A stretch of DNA of 58,960 nucleotides, taken from positions 1-58,960 of the forward strand of contig NZ_LFLT01000030.1 in the NCBI RefSeq assembly GCF_001189955.1, read 5' to 3'. Shown here piece by piece: positions 9,674 to 18,504 of the stretch (position 1 is the stretch's first letter; every line of letters starts with the position of its first letter). The notes under the pieces were generated by a model that was not told the origin of the DNA, did not search any database, and was given only the letters and a program-made list of their open reading frames with translations. The translations under genes and the position numbers were made by a program. The stretch comes from Herbaspirillum chlorophenolicum (GTDB lineage Bacteria; Pseudomonadota; Gammaproteobacteria; Burkholderiales; Burkholderiaceae_D).

Positions 9674-10681
9674 TTACAAGGTCTTGACGCCGCCGAATTT
9701 CGTTTCGACTTTTTCAATGCCATTGACCAGCGGCTCGCCGAAGTCCGGAATGCTGATCTCAAAGCTGTCGCCGGTCTGTGTGCGTACACCGGAAGCGAAC
9801 GAAAGATTGGCCGCGCCCATGTAATACACATGCACGTCGCCGGCACGCAGAAACTGGTTGTACTTGAAGTGGTGGTACTCCAGGTTCCTGATGTCATGGC
9901 ACATGTTGTCCTGGCCGGTCAGGAATTCCTGTTCCCAGATCACGCGGCCATTGCGGCGGATACGGGTCATTCCAACCAGGTGCGAAGGTGGCGTACCCAC
10001 CAGCAGTTCCGGCCCGAAGGAGCAATGGCGCAGTTTCGAATGCGCCTGGTACAGGTAATTCCTGCGCTCCATCACGTGATCCGAGAATTCGTTGCCGATG
10101 GCAAACCCCAGGCGCTGCGGGCAGCCTTCGTCGTCGATCACGTACAGGCCGACCAGCTCGGGTTCTTCGCCGGCATCCAGCGCAAAGTCGGGGCTGGGAA
10201 CGGGTTGGCCGGGGGCGACCACAATGTCGCCATCGCCCTTGTAAAACCATTCCGACTGCACGCCGATCTCGCCTGCGTCCGGGCGGCCGCCTTCCAGGCC
10301 CCATTCGAACATGTACATGGTGTCGGTCCTGGCCATCTCCTCGGAGTTGACCTTGCGGTGCATCTTGTCGCGCGTGGACGCGCTGCCCAGATGCGTAACG
10401 CCGGCGCCGGACACCAGGCAATGCGCCGGATCTTCATGGTCCAGCGGGGCCAGGATGCGTTGTTCTTTCAGGATGGCGGCGTAGTCTTCCTGCCGGTTCC
10501 CATTGAGCAACTGGGCCTGGCGTTCCAGGCCATTTCCGCTGCGCATGGCCAGCAACGCCAGTTCGCGCATAGTGGCGACCTGCGACAGCGTCTGGATATT
10601 CGTCCCGTTGACGATACCGACGCGGCGCGCACCTTCGCGATCTGCAAATTGAATCAGCCTCACCTTGTCTCCGATGGTCAT
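9674..10681 (-). CDS. GguC/AraD1-like FAH-superfamily protein
   Basis: 335 residues with a C-terminal FAH-like domain. The SGAGVTHLGSASTRDKMH and FEWGLEGGRPDAGEIG segments are characteristic of the GguC/AraD1 family, whose members sit in arabinose and arabinonate gene clusters. The role may be dehydration of 2-keto-3-deoxypentonate or hydrolysis of a diketo-acid. It is the first gene of the minus-strand catabolic series and faces the LysR gene across a 265-base divergent promoter region. With the XylX-like enzyme at 3414 it gives the cluster two FAH-fold proteins, which suggests two different steps or two stereoisomers. Confidence 0.82.
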   Translation of the reverse strand: MTIGDKVRLIQFADREGARRVGIVNGTNIQTLSQVATMRELALLAMRSGNGLERQAQLLNGNRQEDYAAILKEQRILAPLDHEDPAHCLVSGAGVTHLGSASTRDKMHRKVNSEEMARTDTMYMFEWGLEGGRPDAGEIGVQSEWFYKGDGDIVVAPGQPVPSPDFALDAGEEPELVGLYVIDDEGCPQRLGFAIGNEFSDHVMERRNYLYQAHSKLRHCSFGPELLVGTPPSHLVGMTRIRRNGRVIWEQEFLTGQDNMCHDIRNLEYHHFKYNQFLRAGDVHVYYMGAANLSFASGVRTQTGDSFEISIPDFGEPLVNGIEKVETKFGGVKTL

Positions 10682-10946
10682 TCTTGTTGCTTGAACAGCG
10701 CGACTCCCATGTCGTATCGGCTGTTGCGGAATTAGACCGGTTCTTCACCCGCTTCCGTTACGCTGCAGTGCACGATAGGCACAATGGCAATTGGAGAGCA
10801 GTGATTCGCAGTCGGCGGGAATTCGTGCGCCGCCGGGTCAATTTCGCAAAAGTCTCCTGCTTTTTTCACGCATCGCTTTGGCTGGACGATAGATGCGCTA
10901 GCATTGTGGTTTTTCGCAGCACCGAATATAAGAGGCTTACAAAACG

Positions 10947-11921
10947 ATGTCTAATGAGGTTAATTCATCGGGTGATAACCAACTCAAGACTGCCGGGGGG
11001 GAACTGCCCTCGGTCGGTTCTATTGTCAGCCGCCTGCGTTTCCGGCAGGTCGCCCTGCTGACGGCGCTCGATGAGCAGGGTTCGCTGCACAAGGCGGCCG
11101 AAGTGATGCACATGACGCAGCCGGCCGCGACCAAGGCGTTGCATGAAATGGAAGATGCCTTGGGTGTCACCCTGTTCGACCGCTCGCCGCGCGGCATCGA
11201 GGCCACCGAACTTGGGCGCTGCGTGATCCGCTACGCGCGCCTGATTCAAAGCGACGTTGCCAACTTGCGCGACGAACTGCAGAACATGATCAGCGGCCGC
11301 GGCGGGCGCTTGTCCATCGGTACGATCATGGGCGCAGCGCCCTTCGTGACGCGCGCGCTGTCGCGCTTGCGCGAGATCCAGCCGGACGTTTCCATTGAAA
11401 TTACCGAAGACACCAGCGCGCGCCAGTTGCTGCTGCTCGACCAGGGGCGCATCGACCTGATGATCGGGCGTTCCTCGGTCAGTTCCCAACCCAACCTGTA
11501 CAACTATGAAATGCTGCGCGGCGAGCCCATGTGCATCGTCAGCGGCATCGACCATCCGCTGGCGACCGCGCAGAAGGTACGGCTGCAGGAACTGTCGGAC
11601 GCCTCCTGGATTTTGTATTCGAGCAATATGCCCATGCGCATCTGGATCGAGCACGAGTTCAAGCTGGATGGCCTGAAAGTCCCGGGCAATGTGATCGAAA
11701 CGGCATCGCCCTTCGTGACGGTGACGTTGCTGGCGCAGTCCAACATGGTGGCCGTCATGCCGCTGGACATTGCCCATTTCTTCGCCGCCAAGCAGATGCT
11801 GTGCATCTTGCCAGTGGGGCTGAAAACCCGGATCGAACATTACGGCATCGTCACGCGAAAAAATACGACCTTGTCTTCGTTATCGAAGATGTTCATCCAG
11901 ATCTTGCGCCAGCAGAACTGA
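10947..11921 (+). CDS. LysR-family regulator, likely of the divergent sugar-acid operon
   Basis: 324 residues with an N-terminal winged helix-turn-helix (about 32-90; GSLHKAAEVMHMTQPAATKALHEME) and a LysR substrate-binding domain of the GbpR/galactose-regulator subgroup. It is divergent from the GguC-like gene, and the 265 bases between them should hold both promoters and the operator. LysR proteins placed this way usually control the divergent operon in response to a pathway intermediate. The start at 10947 adds about 25 residues before the usual N terminus; an internal start is possible. Confidence 0.9.
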   Translation: MSNEVNSSGDNQLKTAGGELPSVGSIVSRLRFRQVALLTALDEQGSLHKAAEVMHMTQPAATKALHEMEDALGVTLFDRSPRGIEATELGRCVIRYARLIQSDVANLRDELQNMISGRGGRLSIGTIMGAAPFVTRALSRLREIQPDVSIEITEDTSARQLLLLDQGRIDLMIGRSSVSSQPNLYNYEMLRGEPMCIVSGIDHPLATAQKVRLQELSDASWILYSSNMPMRIWIEHEFKLDGLKVPGNVIETASPFVTVTLLAQSNMVAVMPLDIAHFFAAKQMLCILPVGLKTRIEHYGIVTRKNTTLSSLSKMFIQILRQQN

Positions 11922-12068
11922 CGTTGCTGCCGGGCCGGACACGGCTTCGCGTATGATGTGGTGCGATTTCCTTCCTGCATGTTCACCGCTCTCGCATGGC
12001 GACAGCCGTGGTTTCAAGCAGTTTCCATTATTGCGGCCAAGCCAGGCCGGCTCTTCTGGTTGTTCTCC

Positions 12069-12908
12069 ATGACATTGCGTTCCCCAGCTGTTGGATTTTT
12101 CATTCCGGGCCCCGGCTCTTTGGCACGCTTGCGCCGTCCGTTGCAGGTAGTGGCGTTTGCTATTGCCACGCTGGCGCTGGCAGGCTGCGCGGGGCAAAAG
12201 CAGGCGCCTGAAGCAGCGGCCAAACAGGCGAGACTGGACAAGGCCCTGGCGCTGTTCTCTGCCAATGCCCCGGGCGGGCTGCCGGCAGAATGGGAGCCGC
12301 TGCTGTTTACACGCAGGAAGAAGAGCACCGAATACCAGCTGGTCGAAGATGCCGGCCGCACGGTGCTGCGTGCGTATGCGGACAAGGCATCGTCCGGCCT
12401 GCGCCACCAGGTCAATATCGACATCAACAAGAAACCCTGGCTGTCATGGAGCTGGAAGACCTCGGCCCTGATTCCCACCGCCGACAATACCCAGCGCGAG
12501 ACCGAGGATTCGCCGGTGCGCATCGTGCTGGCTTTCGATGGCGACCATGACAAGCTGTCGCTGATGGACACCATCCTGTTCGACACGGCCAAGCTGCTGA
12601 CCGGACACGAGCTGCCCTATGCCACGCTGATGTACATCTGGGAAAACAAGGCGCCTGTGGGCAGCGTGATCGCCAATACCCGTACCGGGCGCATCCAGAT
12701 GCTGGTGGCCGAAAGCGGCCCGGCCAATGTCGGGCAATGGGTGGAATACAAGCGCAATGTGGCGGAGGATTACGAGAAGGCCTTCGGTGAAAAGCCGGGG
12801 CGGCTGATTGGCGTGGGCGTGCTCACCGATACCGATAACACCGGCCAACAGGTGGAGGCCTGGTATGGCGACATCAGGCTGATGCGTGAGGTTGACGGCG
12901 GCGAGTGA
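12069..12908 (+). CDS. DUF3047 lipoprotein
   Basis: 279 residues. The signal peptide has a basic start, a hydrophobic core and the lipobox LALAGC, so the mature protein is predicted to be lipid-anchored. The rest matches the DUF3047 family, including LSWSWKTS, ILFDTAKLL and an IRLMREV ending. Function is unknown. An upstream in-frame reading to 11958 was rejected because only the ATG at 12069 places the lipobox in a normal signal peptide. It is single-gene, ended by a strong bidirectional terminator. Confidence 0.8.
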   Translation: MTLRSPAVGFFIPGPGSLARLRRPLQVVAFAIATLALAGCAGQKQAPEAAAKQARLDKALALFSANAPGGLPAEWEPLLFTRRKKSTEYQLVEDAGRTVLRAYADKASSGLRHQVNIDINKKPWLSWSWKTSALIPTADNTQRETEDSPVRIVLAFDGDHDKLSLMDTILFDTAKLLTGHELPYATLMYIWENKAPVGSVIANTRTGRIQMLVAESGPANVGQWVEYKRNVAEDYEKAFGEKPGRLIGVGVLTDTDNTGQQVEAWYGDIRLMREVDGGE

Positions 12909-12945
12909 GTCCGGCCCAGAGGGCGGGCGCGAACAGGCTCCAAGC

Positions 12946-12984
12946 AAACAAGGCCTGCCGGGTGTGCACCGGCAGGCCTTGTTT
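12946..12984. terminator. bidirectional intrinsic terminator
   Basis: A long stem (arms AAACAAGGCCTGCCGG and its complement) between the convergent DUF3047 gene and the minus-strand gene ending at 13006. T-rich flanks occur on both sides. Confidence 0.8.
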
Positions 12985-13005
12985 GTTTCTATTGCATCTA
13001 TTTCG

Positions 13006-13725
13006 TCATACGCCACGCCACCATGCGGCGACATGGCCCCAGAATCCCTTCGGTCCTTCCGTGAATAGCCAGGGCTTCTGCGCCTTTAGGCGTTCGATCA
13101 TTTCCTGCTCCGCCTTTTCCGAGACATTGCCGTAGGCGCGTCCCAGCCGCAGCAGGCTGCGTAGCGCGCCCAGCTTTTCGCGCGCTACCGCGCCAGAGGC
13201 ATGCTCAATGGCGATGTGCGTCTCGCGCAGTTCCTGCACCAATGCGTGCGCCAGCTGCGACGCCGGGGTTTTCAGCTTTTCCTGCACCACGGTGATGCTG
13301 GTGACCGAATTCTTGATCTGCGCAGCCAGGATGTCGATCTGCGATTCGTCGCCCTTGGCCTGTTTGACGATGGATGCGGCCCAGGCCTTGGAAGCAGCCA
13401 GCAGGTCGTCCGGACCCCAGTCATGGCGTACTGCGATGTAGAAGCCGTAGTTCGACGCCTGCGAGATCAGGATCTCCACCACATCCGGAAAATCCTTGTC
13501 CAGCGCGCGTTTAGCCCAGGCGTACTGGCCCGAAAGCATCAGGTGCTGCACGCCGTCCTCGGTCAGGAAATGAGGGTTTTCGGAGACCTTGGCCAGCAAG
13601 AAGCCATCGAATGTCGGGGAGACAAAGCCCGAGTCGATTTTCGTCGACAGGCGTACAAAGTTCTTGTAATCGCGTTGCAGCGATTCGTATGTCTCATCCT
13701 TGAGGTTGAGTTTGATCTGTTTCAT
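13006..13725 (-). CDS. hypothetical protein, 239 residues
   Basis: Not recognised. The ATG at 13725 has a GGGGAAGGG ribosome site. The protein is soluble and mostly helical in character, with no signal peptide or membrane segment. It has charged stretches in the middle (QIDILAAQIKNSVTSITVVQEKL) that could form a short coiled coil, and it ends in a tryptophan-rich tail (GFWGHVAAWWRGV). It stands alone between a terminator and a 215-base gap. Base composition resembles its neighbours, so it looks like a genuine lineage-specific gene. Confidence 0.72.
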   Translation of the reverse strand: MKQIKLNLKDETYESLQRDYKNFVRLSTKIDSGFVSPTFDGFLLAKVSENPHFLTEDGVQHLMLSGQYAWAKRALDKDFPDVVEILISQASNYGFYIAVRHDWGPDDLLAASKAWAASIVKQAKGDESQIDILAAQIKNSVTSITVVQEKLKTPASQLAHALVQELRETHIAIEHASGAVAREKLGALRSLLRLGRAYGNVSEKAEQEMIERLKAQKPWLFTEGPKGFWGHVAAWWRGV

Positions 13726-13940
13726 TGCCCTTCCCCGAGCGTGTTTGATGTTGTCGTGCCGGCATCGAAGGAGGCCGGCCGATGGTTGTCATTTCTTTAC
13801 AGGTTGTGCGAAGAGGCAACCGTGATTAATGATTATCGGCCAAATTGAAGGAAAACTTTATTTTTGGAAATTTTCGTTCCCATTCCGATAACGCTCCTTG
13901 CTTGGCGCTGGCCGGAAACTCCCTGTTGCAGGGGGCAGGC

Positions 13941-14462
13941 TCAATAGGACAGCAGGCCGTAACGGCGGCGTGTCTCTTCGTCCGGGTACAGGAAATCCCG
14001 ATAAGTTGACCAGGCGGCATCGGCCTTGATCTCGGTATGAATTTCGCAGCCCGGGCAAAGCTTGGCATAGACCGCCGCGACGGTTTCTCCAAGGCCGTTG
14101 GGATCGATCACGTAGATGTAGTTGAGTTGTTCCAGGTTGTGGATGACGGTGCCGGCATAAATGCTGCGCGTCTTGCGGCCGATGGCGGTTGCCACCGCTT
14201 CCGATATGGCGTCGAGCCGGCCGGTATCGCCCGGCTCGGGAAGGCCGTCCGGGCGGCTTGAGCGGTAGCCCACGCCGGTCACGATCACATACGGATAGCC
14301 GGAGACCGGCGCCACCCTGCGCAGCCCCATGTCCAGCCGGGTGGTGCCGGGTTTGCCGTCGTGCGCGGCGACGTAGCTCCACCATTCGGCATTGTCGGAA
14401 GTCTGTGCGTGCAGTGTGCCGGCGGTGAGCAGCGCCAGTAGGGCAATGACGAGTTTCTTCAT
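13941..14462 (-). CDS. exported hypothetical protein, possibly DUF695-type
   Basis: 173 residues with a cleavable signal peptide (MKKLVIALLALLTAGTLHA). The mature part begins with NAEWWSYVAAHDGKPGTTRLDMGLR, which recalls the start of DUF695 proteins (aromatic, then a short beta strand with Arg). Two cysteines in KLCPGCEIH could form a disulfide in the periplasm. Function is unknown. It is separated by 48 bases from the DUF1304 gene on the same strand. Confidence 0.75.
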   Translation of the reverse strand: MKKLVIALLALLTAGTLHAQTSDNAEWWSYVAAHDGKPGTTRLDMGLRRVAPVSGYPYVIVTGVGYRSSRPDGLPEPGDTGRLDAISEAVATAIGRKTRSIYAGTVIHNLEQLNYIYVIDPNGLGETVAAVYAKLCPGCEIHTEIKADAAWSTYRDFLYPDEETRRRYGLLSY

Positions 14463-14510
14463 TGAGGTGGCTTGTTTAATAATGCAAAGGGCAAACCCGG
14501 CGCCGGCCCG

Positions 14511-14864
14511 TCATCGCACGGCCAGCAGGGCGAGCAAGGCCAGCAGGGCAGGCAAGGCCTGGATGTAAAGGATGGAGCGTTTCGCGGTGAGCCCGCCGTA
14601 GATGCCGGCGATCAGTACGCAGGCGACGAAGAAAAACTGTACCGGACGGTCCCCCGCGGCTACTCCCCAGAACAGGCCGGCGGCCAGGAAGCCGTTGTAC
14701 AGGCCCTGGTTGGCTGCCAGCACGCGCGAAGCCTCTGCGGTTTCTTTCGACTGGCGGAATGTCTTCAGGCCGATGGGTTTGGTCCAGAGGAACATCTCCA
14801 GCACCAGGATCCAGACATGCTCGATGGCGATCAGGATGAGCAGGGCAGTGGCGAGCGTTTGCAA
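14511..14864 (-). CDS. DUF1304 small integral membrane protein
   Basis: 117 residues with about four hydrophobic segments and the DUF1304 motifs EHVWILVLEMFLW and NQGLYNGFLAAGL. The start is TTG at 14864, chosen because an AAGGAG site lies eight bases upstream and the family begins this way. Function is unknown. It is probably the first gene of a two-gene unit with the exported protein gene downstream. Confidence 0.85.
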   Translation of the reverse strand: MQTLATALLILIAIEHVWILVLEMFLWTKPIGLKTFRQSKETAEASRVLAANQGLYNGFLAAGLFWGVAAGDRPVQFFFVACVLIAGIYGGLTAKRSILYIQALPALLALLALLAVR

Positions 14865-15175
14865 GGGATTCTCCTTTTGTCGTTATGGGGAGCGCTCGGG
14901 CGGGGCCGGCGCTTTCGCGATCATGCCCGAAAGCGCCGGCCCCGCCAATGTCGATGCGTTGTTGATGCGCTCCGGCGCGGCTGTCGCATCGCCGCCACCG
15001 CCGGCTTGGCAGACTTGCGCCGCAGGGGATAGAATGCGGCCTCGGGCGCGGCAGGGCGCCCATTCCCGCGAAAGCCGATGCACCTGCCGTCTGCGGAAGT
15101 ACACCTTCAGCTTGAACACAGACGTTGAACCTTGATAGTCGTGGCGGGAGACGACGCTTGAAAGGAACAAACGTA
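14865..15175. other. 311-base divergent intergenic region
   Basis: It lies between the DUF1304 gene (minus) and a hypothetical gene (plus). It contains an 18-bp perfect inverted repeat described separately, and presumably both promoters. No ORF with a credible ribosome site was seen. Confidence 0.5.
14900..14945. repeat. 18-bp perfect inverted repeat
   Basis: Arms 14900-14917 and 14928-14945 are exact complements, rich in GC (GCGGGGCCGGCGCTTTCG), with a 10-base loop. It lies 36 bases upstream of the DUF1304 start. There is no T-run on either side, so it is not a standard terminator; an RNA leader structure or protein site is possible. Confidence 0.7.
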
Positions 15176-15643
15176 ATGTGGTCTACCCAATTCCCCCACG
15201 CCATCCATATCGCCGAACCTGGTTTCGGCAGCAGCCTCGCCAACGGCGATTTCCTGCGCCGTTATGCCAAGCGGCTGCTGCGCGCCGTACATTCCGAGCG
15301 CAGCAGCGAGGCGTTGCCCGTCCTGCGCCGCATCGTCGCCATGCAGGTGACGCCGGAAATTTCCGTGGCTGAACTCCATCCCTTGCGCCGCAGCCTGCAA
15401 CTCAAGCATGTGCTGCATACGCTGGCGCGCGAAGTCGGTTTCGCCAGCTGGGAGCTCTGCGCACGCCAGGTCGATGCACGACCGTCGTCGCTGCTGGACC
15501 GCTATCGTCTTGAGCTTGGCATGTTTCGCGATTTCGAGACCAACTGGTTCCCCGACATGGAGACTGCGCAAGGCTGGCAGCGCGAACACGGCGGCTACCT
15601 GATCGCCTACGGTACGCAGGCGGTGGCGATCCTGGCGCATTGA
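15176..15643 (+). CDS. hypothetical protein, 155 residues
   Basis: The ATG at 15176 has an AAAGGAA ribosome site eight bases upstream. The first half is charged and helical. The centre has a pattern (LQLKHVLHTLAREVGFASWE) like the 'ARE-GF-SW' helical motif seen at the N terminus of several ankyrin-type and glyoxalase-superfamily proteins. The C-terminal half is aromatic-rich (FRDFETNWFPDMETAQGW). No signal or membrane segment. Function is unknown. It converges on the M20 hydrolase gene with a hairpin between them. Confidence 0.7.
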   Translation: MWSTQFPHAIHIAEPGFGSSLANGDFLRRYAKRLLRAVHSERSSEALPVLRRIVAMQVTPEISVAELHPLRRSLQLKHVLHTLAREVGFASWELCARQVDARPSSLLDRYRLELGMFRDFETNWFPDMETAQGWQREHGGYLIAYGTQAVAILAH

Positions 15644-15660
15644 GATTGACCGTCATGCCG

Positions 15661-15703
15661 CAATGAAAAACGGCGCCGGTGGAGGCCGGCGCCGTTGTCA
15701 TTG
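15661..15703. terminator. terminator-like hairpin between convergent genes
   Basis: A GC-rich stem (ACGGCGCCGG and complement) extended by outer CAATGA/TCATTG pairing. It is placed between the convergent genes ending at 15643 and 15716. T-runs are short. Confidence 0.65.
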
Positions 15704-15715
15704 CGATGCAAGGAA

Positions 15716-16909
15716 TCATTTCGCCTGCAGGAATTTCTCCGCCAGTCGCACCCAGTAGGTCGCGCCGATAGGCAGCAAGTCGTCGTTGAAGTCGTAGCTG
15801 GGGTTGTGCAGGTTGCACGGGCCCAGTCCATGGCCGTGGTCGCGGTGGCCGCCGTCACCGTTGCCGAGGAAGACGTAGCAGCCCGGCTTGTGCTGCAGCA
15901 TGAAGGCGAAGTCCTCGGCGCCCATGGTTGGCTCGGTGCGCGCATCGACATGGTCGGCGCCGAACTGCTCGGTCAGCACCTCGACCGCGAAGGCGGTTTC
16001 CTTCTCATGGTTGATCAGCGGTGGATAGTTGCGCGAGAAGCGGAAATCTACCGTAGCGTCGAAGGCTGCGGCGGTGTGTTCGGCGATCTCCCGCATGCGG
16101 CGCTCGATCATGTCCAGCACCGGTGTGCTGAAGGTACGTACGGTGCCGATCATGGTGGCGATGTCAGGGATGACATTGGTGGCACTGCCGGTATGGATCT
16201 GCGTGATCGAGACGACCGCCGGATCATTCGGATTGGCGTTGCGCGAGACGATGGTCTGCCAGCTTTGCGCGATCTGCACCGCCGTCATTACCGGATCGAT
16301 TGCCTTGTGTGGCTGGGCTGCGTGCGAACCCTTGCCCTTGACGGTAACTTCGAATTCGTTGCTGGAGGCCATCTGCGGCCCCGGCGTCACGCCGAAATGG
16401 CCGGCCGGGATGCCGGGCCAGTTGTGCATGCCGAACACGGCATCCATCGGATACTTCTCGAACAGGCCATCCTGGATCATGCGCTCAGCGCCGCGGCCGC
16501 CTTCTTCGGCGGGCTGGAAGATCACATACACGGTGCCGTCGAAATTGCGGTGCTGCGACAGGTAATGCGCAGCGCCCAGCAGCATGGCGGTGTGGCCGTC
16601 GTGGCCGCAGGCGTGCATCTTGCCCTCGTTCTTCGAGGCATGCGGGAAGGTGTTGAGTTCGGGCATGGGCAGCGCGTCCATGTCGGCGCGCAGGCCGATG
16701 GCGCGCGGGCTGTCGCCATGGCGGATGATGCCGACCACGCCGGTCACGCCCAGGCCGCGCACCACCGGAATGCCCCATTCGGTGAGCTTTTGCGCCACAA
16801 CCTCAGCGGTGCGCACTTCCTCATAGCCGAGCTCGGGGTGGGCGTGGATGTCGCGGCGGATTTTTTGCAGTTCGGCGTGGAACTGGACGATGGGATCGAT
16901 GAGTTTCAT
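15716..16909 (-). CDS. M20D-family amidohydrolase (hippurate hydrolase/aminoacylase type)
   Basis: 397 residues. Metal-binding and catalytic motifs are MHACGHDGHTAMLLG, QPAEEGGRGAERMI and GSHAAQPHKAIDP, followed by the dimerisation domain and a C-terminal GAEDFAFML. Such enzymes split N-acyl or N-benzoyl amino acids and conjugates in the cytoplasm. The start at 16909 (MKLIDPIV) is the family-like N terminus. It is separated by a hairpin from the exported M20 peptidase gene upstream. Confidence 0.93.
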   Translation of the reverse strand: MKLIDPIVQFHAELQKIRRDIHAHPELGYEEVRTAEVVAQKLTEWGIPVVRGLGVTGVVGIIRHGDSPRAIGLRADMDALPMPELNTFPHASKNEGKMHACGHDGHTAMLLGAAHYLSQHRNFDGTVYVIFQPAEEGGRGAERMIQDGLFEKYPMDAVFGMHNWPGIPAGHFGVTPGPQMASSNEFEVTVKGKGSHAAQPHKAIDPVMTAVQIAQSWQTIVSRNANPNDPAVVSITQIHTGSATNVIPDIATMIGTVRTFSTPVLDMIERRMREIAEHTAAAFDATVDFRFSRNYPPLINHEKETAFAVEVLTEQFGADHVDARTEPTMGAEDFAFMLQHKPGCYVFLGNGDGGHRDHGHGLGPCNLHNPSYDFNDDLLPIGATYWVRLAEKFLQAK

Positions 16910-16948
16910 GGTGCTTTGGTTCTGCGGCGAGAGTCTGTCTATCTTACT

Positions 16949-16990
16949 CCCCATGCGCCGTCCCGGCGCGGACCGGGATGGCGCATGGGG
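16949..16990 (-). terminator. terminator-like hairpin
   Basis: A long stem (CCCCATGCGCC and complement, with inner GTCCCGG pairing) 11 bases after the peptidase stop codon. No proper T-run follows, so its termination strength is uncertain. Confidence 0.6.
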
Positions 16991-17000
16991 CAGGGTTGCG

Positions 17001-18425
17001 TCAGGAACCCAGTCGTTTCACCAGGCGGTACATGAATTCCCGTCCTTCATACAGGCGCGGGATTTCGATGCGCTCATCCAGGCCGTGGGTGCGCAGGTCG
17101 GCCGGGTCGGTGAACAGGCCGGAGACGCCATACATCGGCACCCCGGCGTTACGCGCAAAGCGGCTGTCGGTGGCGCCGGTGCTCATGAAGGGGATCACCG
17201 GCACGCCCGGCCACATCTCTTGCGTCAGGCCTTCCACGACCGAAGCGATTTCCGGCGTCATCGGAGAGACCGGGCTGCGCGTCGGCGGCGCCACCTGGCG
17301 CATGGCGATCTTGTCGTTGCCCAGCACCTGCTTCAGCTGGCGCTCGACTTCGTCCGGATCGTCGAATGGCAGGATGCGGCAGTTGACGGTAGCTTTGGCC
17401 GATTGCGGCAAGGCGTTTTCGGCGTGGCCGCCGTTGAACATGGTGGCGGTGCAGGTGGTGCGCAGTTGGGCGTTGTACAGCGGTACCGTCGAGAGGCGGT
17501 CGGTCACCGCGGAATCGGTGCTGCCGCTGCCGACCGCACGCATGTCCTCCGCCTGCTGGCCGCTGGCGAATTGCGCGCTGCGTGCGAAGTAGGTCTTGGT
17601 GACATCGGCCAGCTTCACCGGAAAACGGTAGGCGCCCAGCCGCGCCAGCGCGGCGGACATCGCATAGATCGGATTGCTGGCCGTGGGCAGCGAGCTGTGG
17701 CCGCCGACATCGCGCAGTTCCAGCTGGTAGGTGGTGTACAGCTTTTCGGCCACCTGCACGCGGTGCAGCTTGGGCTTGCTGCCTTGGCCGCCGTACAGCT
17801 CGCCGCCGCCGCCTTCGTTGATGCCAAGTTCGGCCTTGAGCAATTCGGGTTTGTTCTTGAAGATCCACCAGGCGCCGTTGCTGTCGATGTCGCCGCGCTC
17901 CTCATCGGCGGTCAGCGCCAGGATGATGTCGCGTTTGGGCTGGTAGCCCTCGCGCTTGAGTTGCGAGAGGATGGAGACGAAGGCCGAGGCCATGGCCTTG
18001 TCGTCGATCGAGCCGCGCGCGGTGAAATAGCCGTCGTCCTCCTTGAGCTTGAAGGGATCGGTCTTCCAGTCCTCACGTTTGGCCTCCACCACGTCGATGT
18101 GTGCGATCAGCAGCAGCGGTTTCTTGCTGCCGTCGCCTTTCCAGCGCAGCACCATGTTGCCTTTCTTGGGGAAGGGCTCGATGATCTGGATGTCGTCCTT
18201 GCTGAACCCGGCCTTTACCAGTTCGGCTTGCATCGCCAGCGCGGCGGTTGTGGTGCTGCCGGCGGAATGGGTGGTGTTGATTTCCACCAGTTCCTTGTAG
18301 ATGTCATGGAAGCGCTGCTGCTCGGGCGTCAGTGCGGTTGGCTGGGCAGAGGCGCCGGCGCACAGCGCGGCAGCCGCCATCAGCAAGGCCAGCTTGTGTG
18401 GACGCAAAGAGGGAAGGGATGGCAT
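17001..18425 (-). CDS. exported M20/M28-like metallopeptidase
   Basis: 474 residues with a signal peptide (hydrophobic LALLMAAAALCAGASA), so it acts in the periplasm. Zinc-site motifs are IAHIDVVEA, RGSIDDKAMA, ALTADEERGD and, near the C terminus, STGATDSRFARN. Family members are carboxypeptidase- or dipeptidase-like. The start at 18425 has an AAGGAGA ribosome site and begins the signal peptide; a longer in-frame reading to 18911 runs antisense through lysE and was rejected. It is divergent from the LysE gene. Confidence 0.92.
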   Translation of the reverse strand: MPSLPSLRPHKLALLMAAAALCAGASAQPTALTPEQQRFHDIYKELVEINTTHSAGSTTTAALAMQAELVKAGFSKDDIQIIEPFPKKGNMVLRWKGDGSKKPLLLIAHIDVVEAKREDWKTDPFKLKEDDGYFTARGSIDDKAMASAFVSILSQLKREGYQPKRDIILALTADEERGDIDSNGAWWIFKNKPELLKAELGINEGGGGELYGGQGSKPKLHRVQVAEKLYTTYQLELRDVGGHSSLPTASNPIYAMSAALARLGAYRFPVKLADVTKTYFARSAQFASGQQAEDMRAVGSGSTDSAVTDRLSTVPLYNAQLRTTCTATMFNGGHAENALPQSAKATVNCRILPFDDPDEVERQLKQVLGNDKIAMRQVAPPTRSPVSPMTPEIASVVEGLTQEMWPGVPVIPFMSTGATDSRFARNAGVPMYGVSGLFTDPADLRTHGLDERIEIPRLYEGREFMYRLVKRLGS

Positions 18426-18490
18426 GGGGGAGGTCTCCTTATAGATAATGGACGAACTGACGAGGCATGCTGCTTGCCGCGTCAGCGCAT

Positions 18491-18504
18491 TTTCCTTAAG
18501 GAAA
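18491..18504. promoter_or_regulatory. candidate operator palindrome
   Basis: TTTCCTTAAGGAAA is a perfect 14-bp palindrome in the divergent region between the peptidase and lysE genes. A related half-site (AATTTCCTTCGG) follows within 40 bases. The regulator is unknown. Confidence 0.4.
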
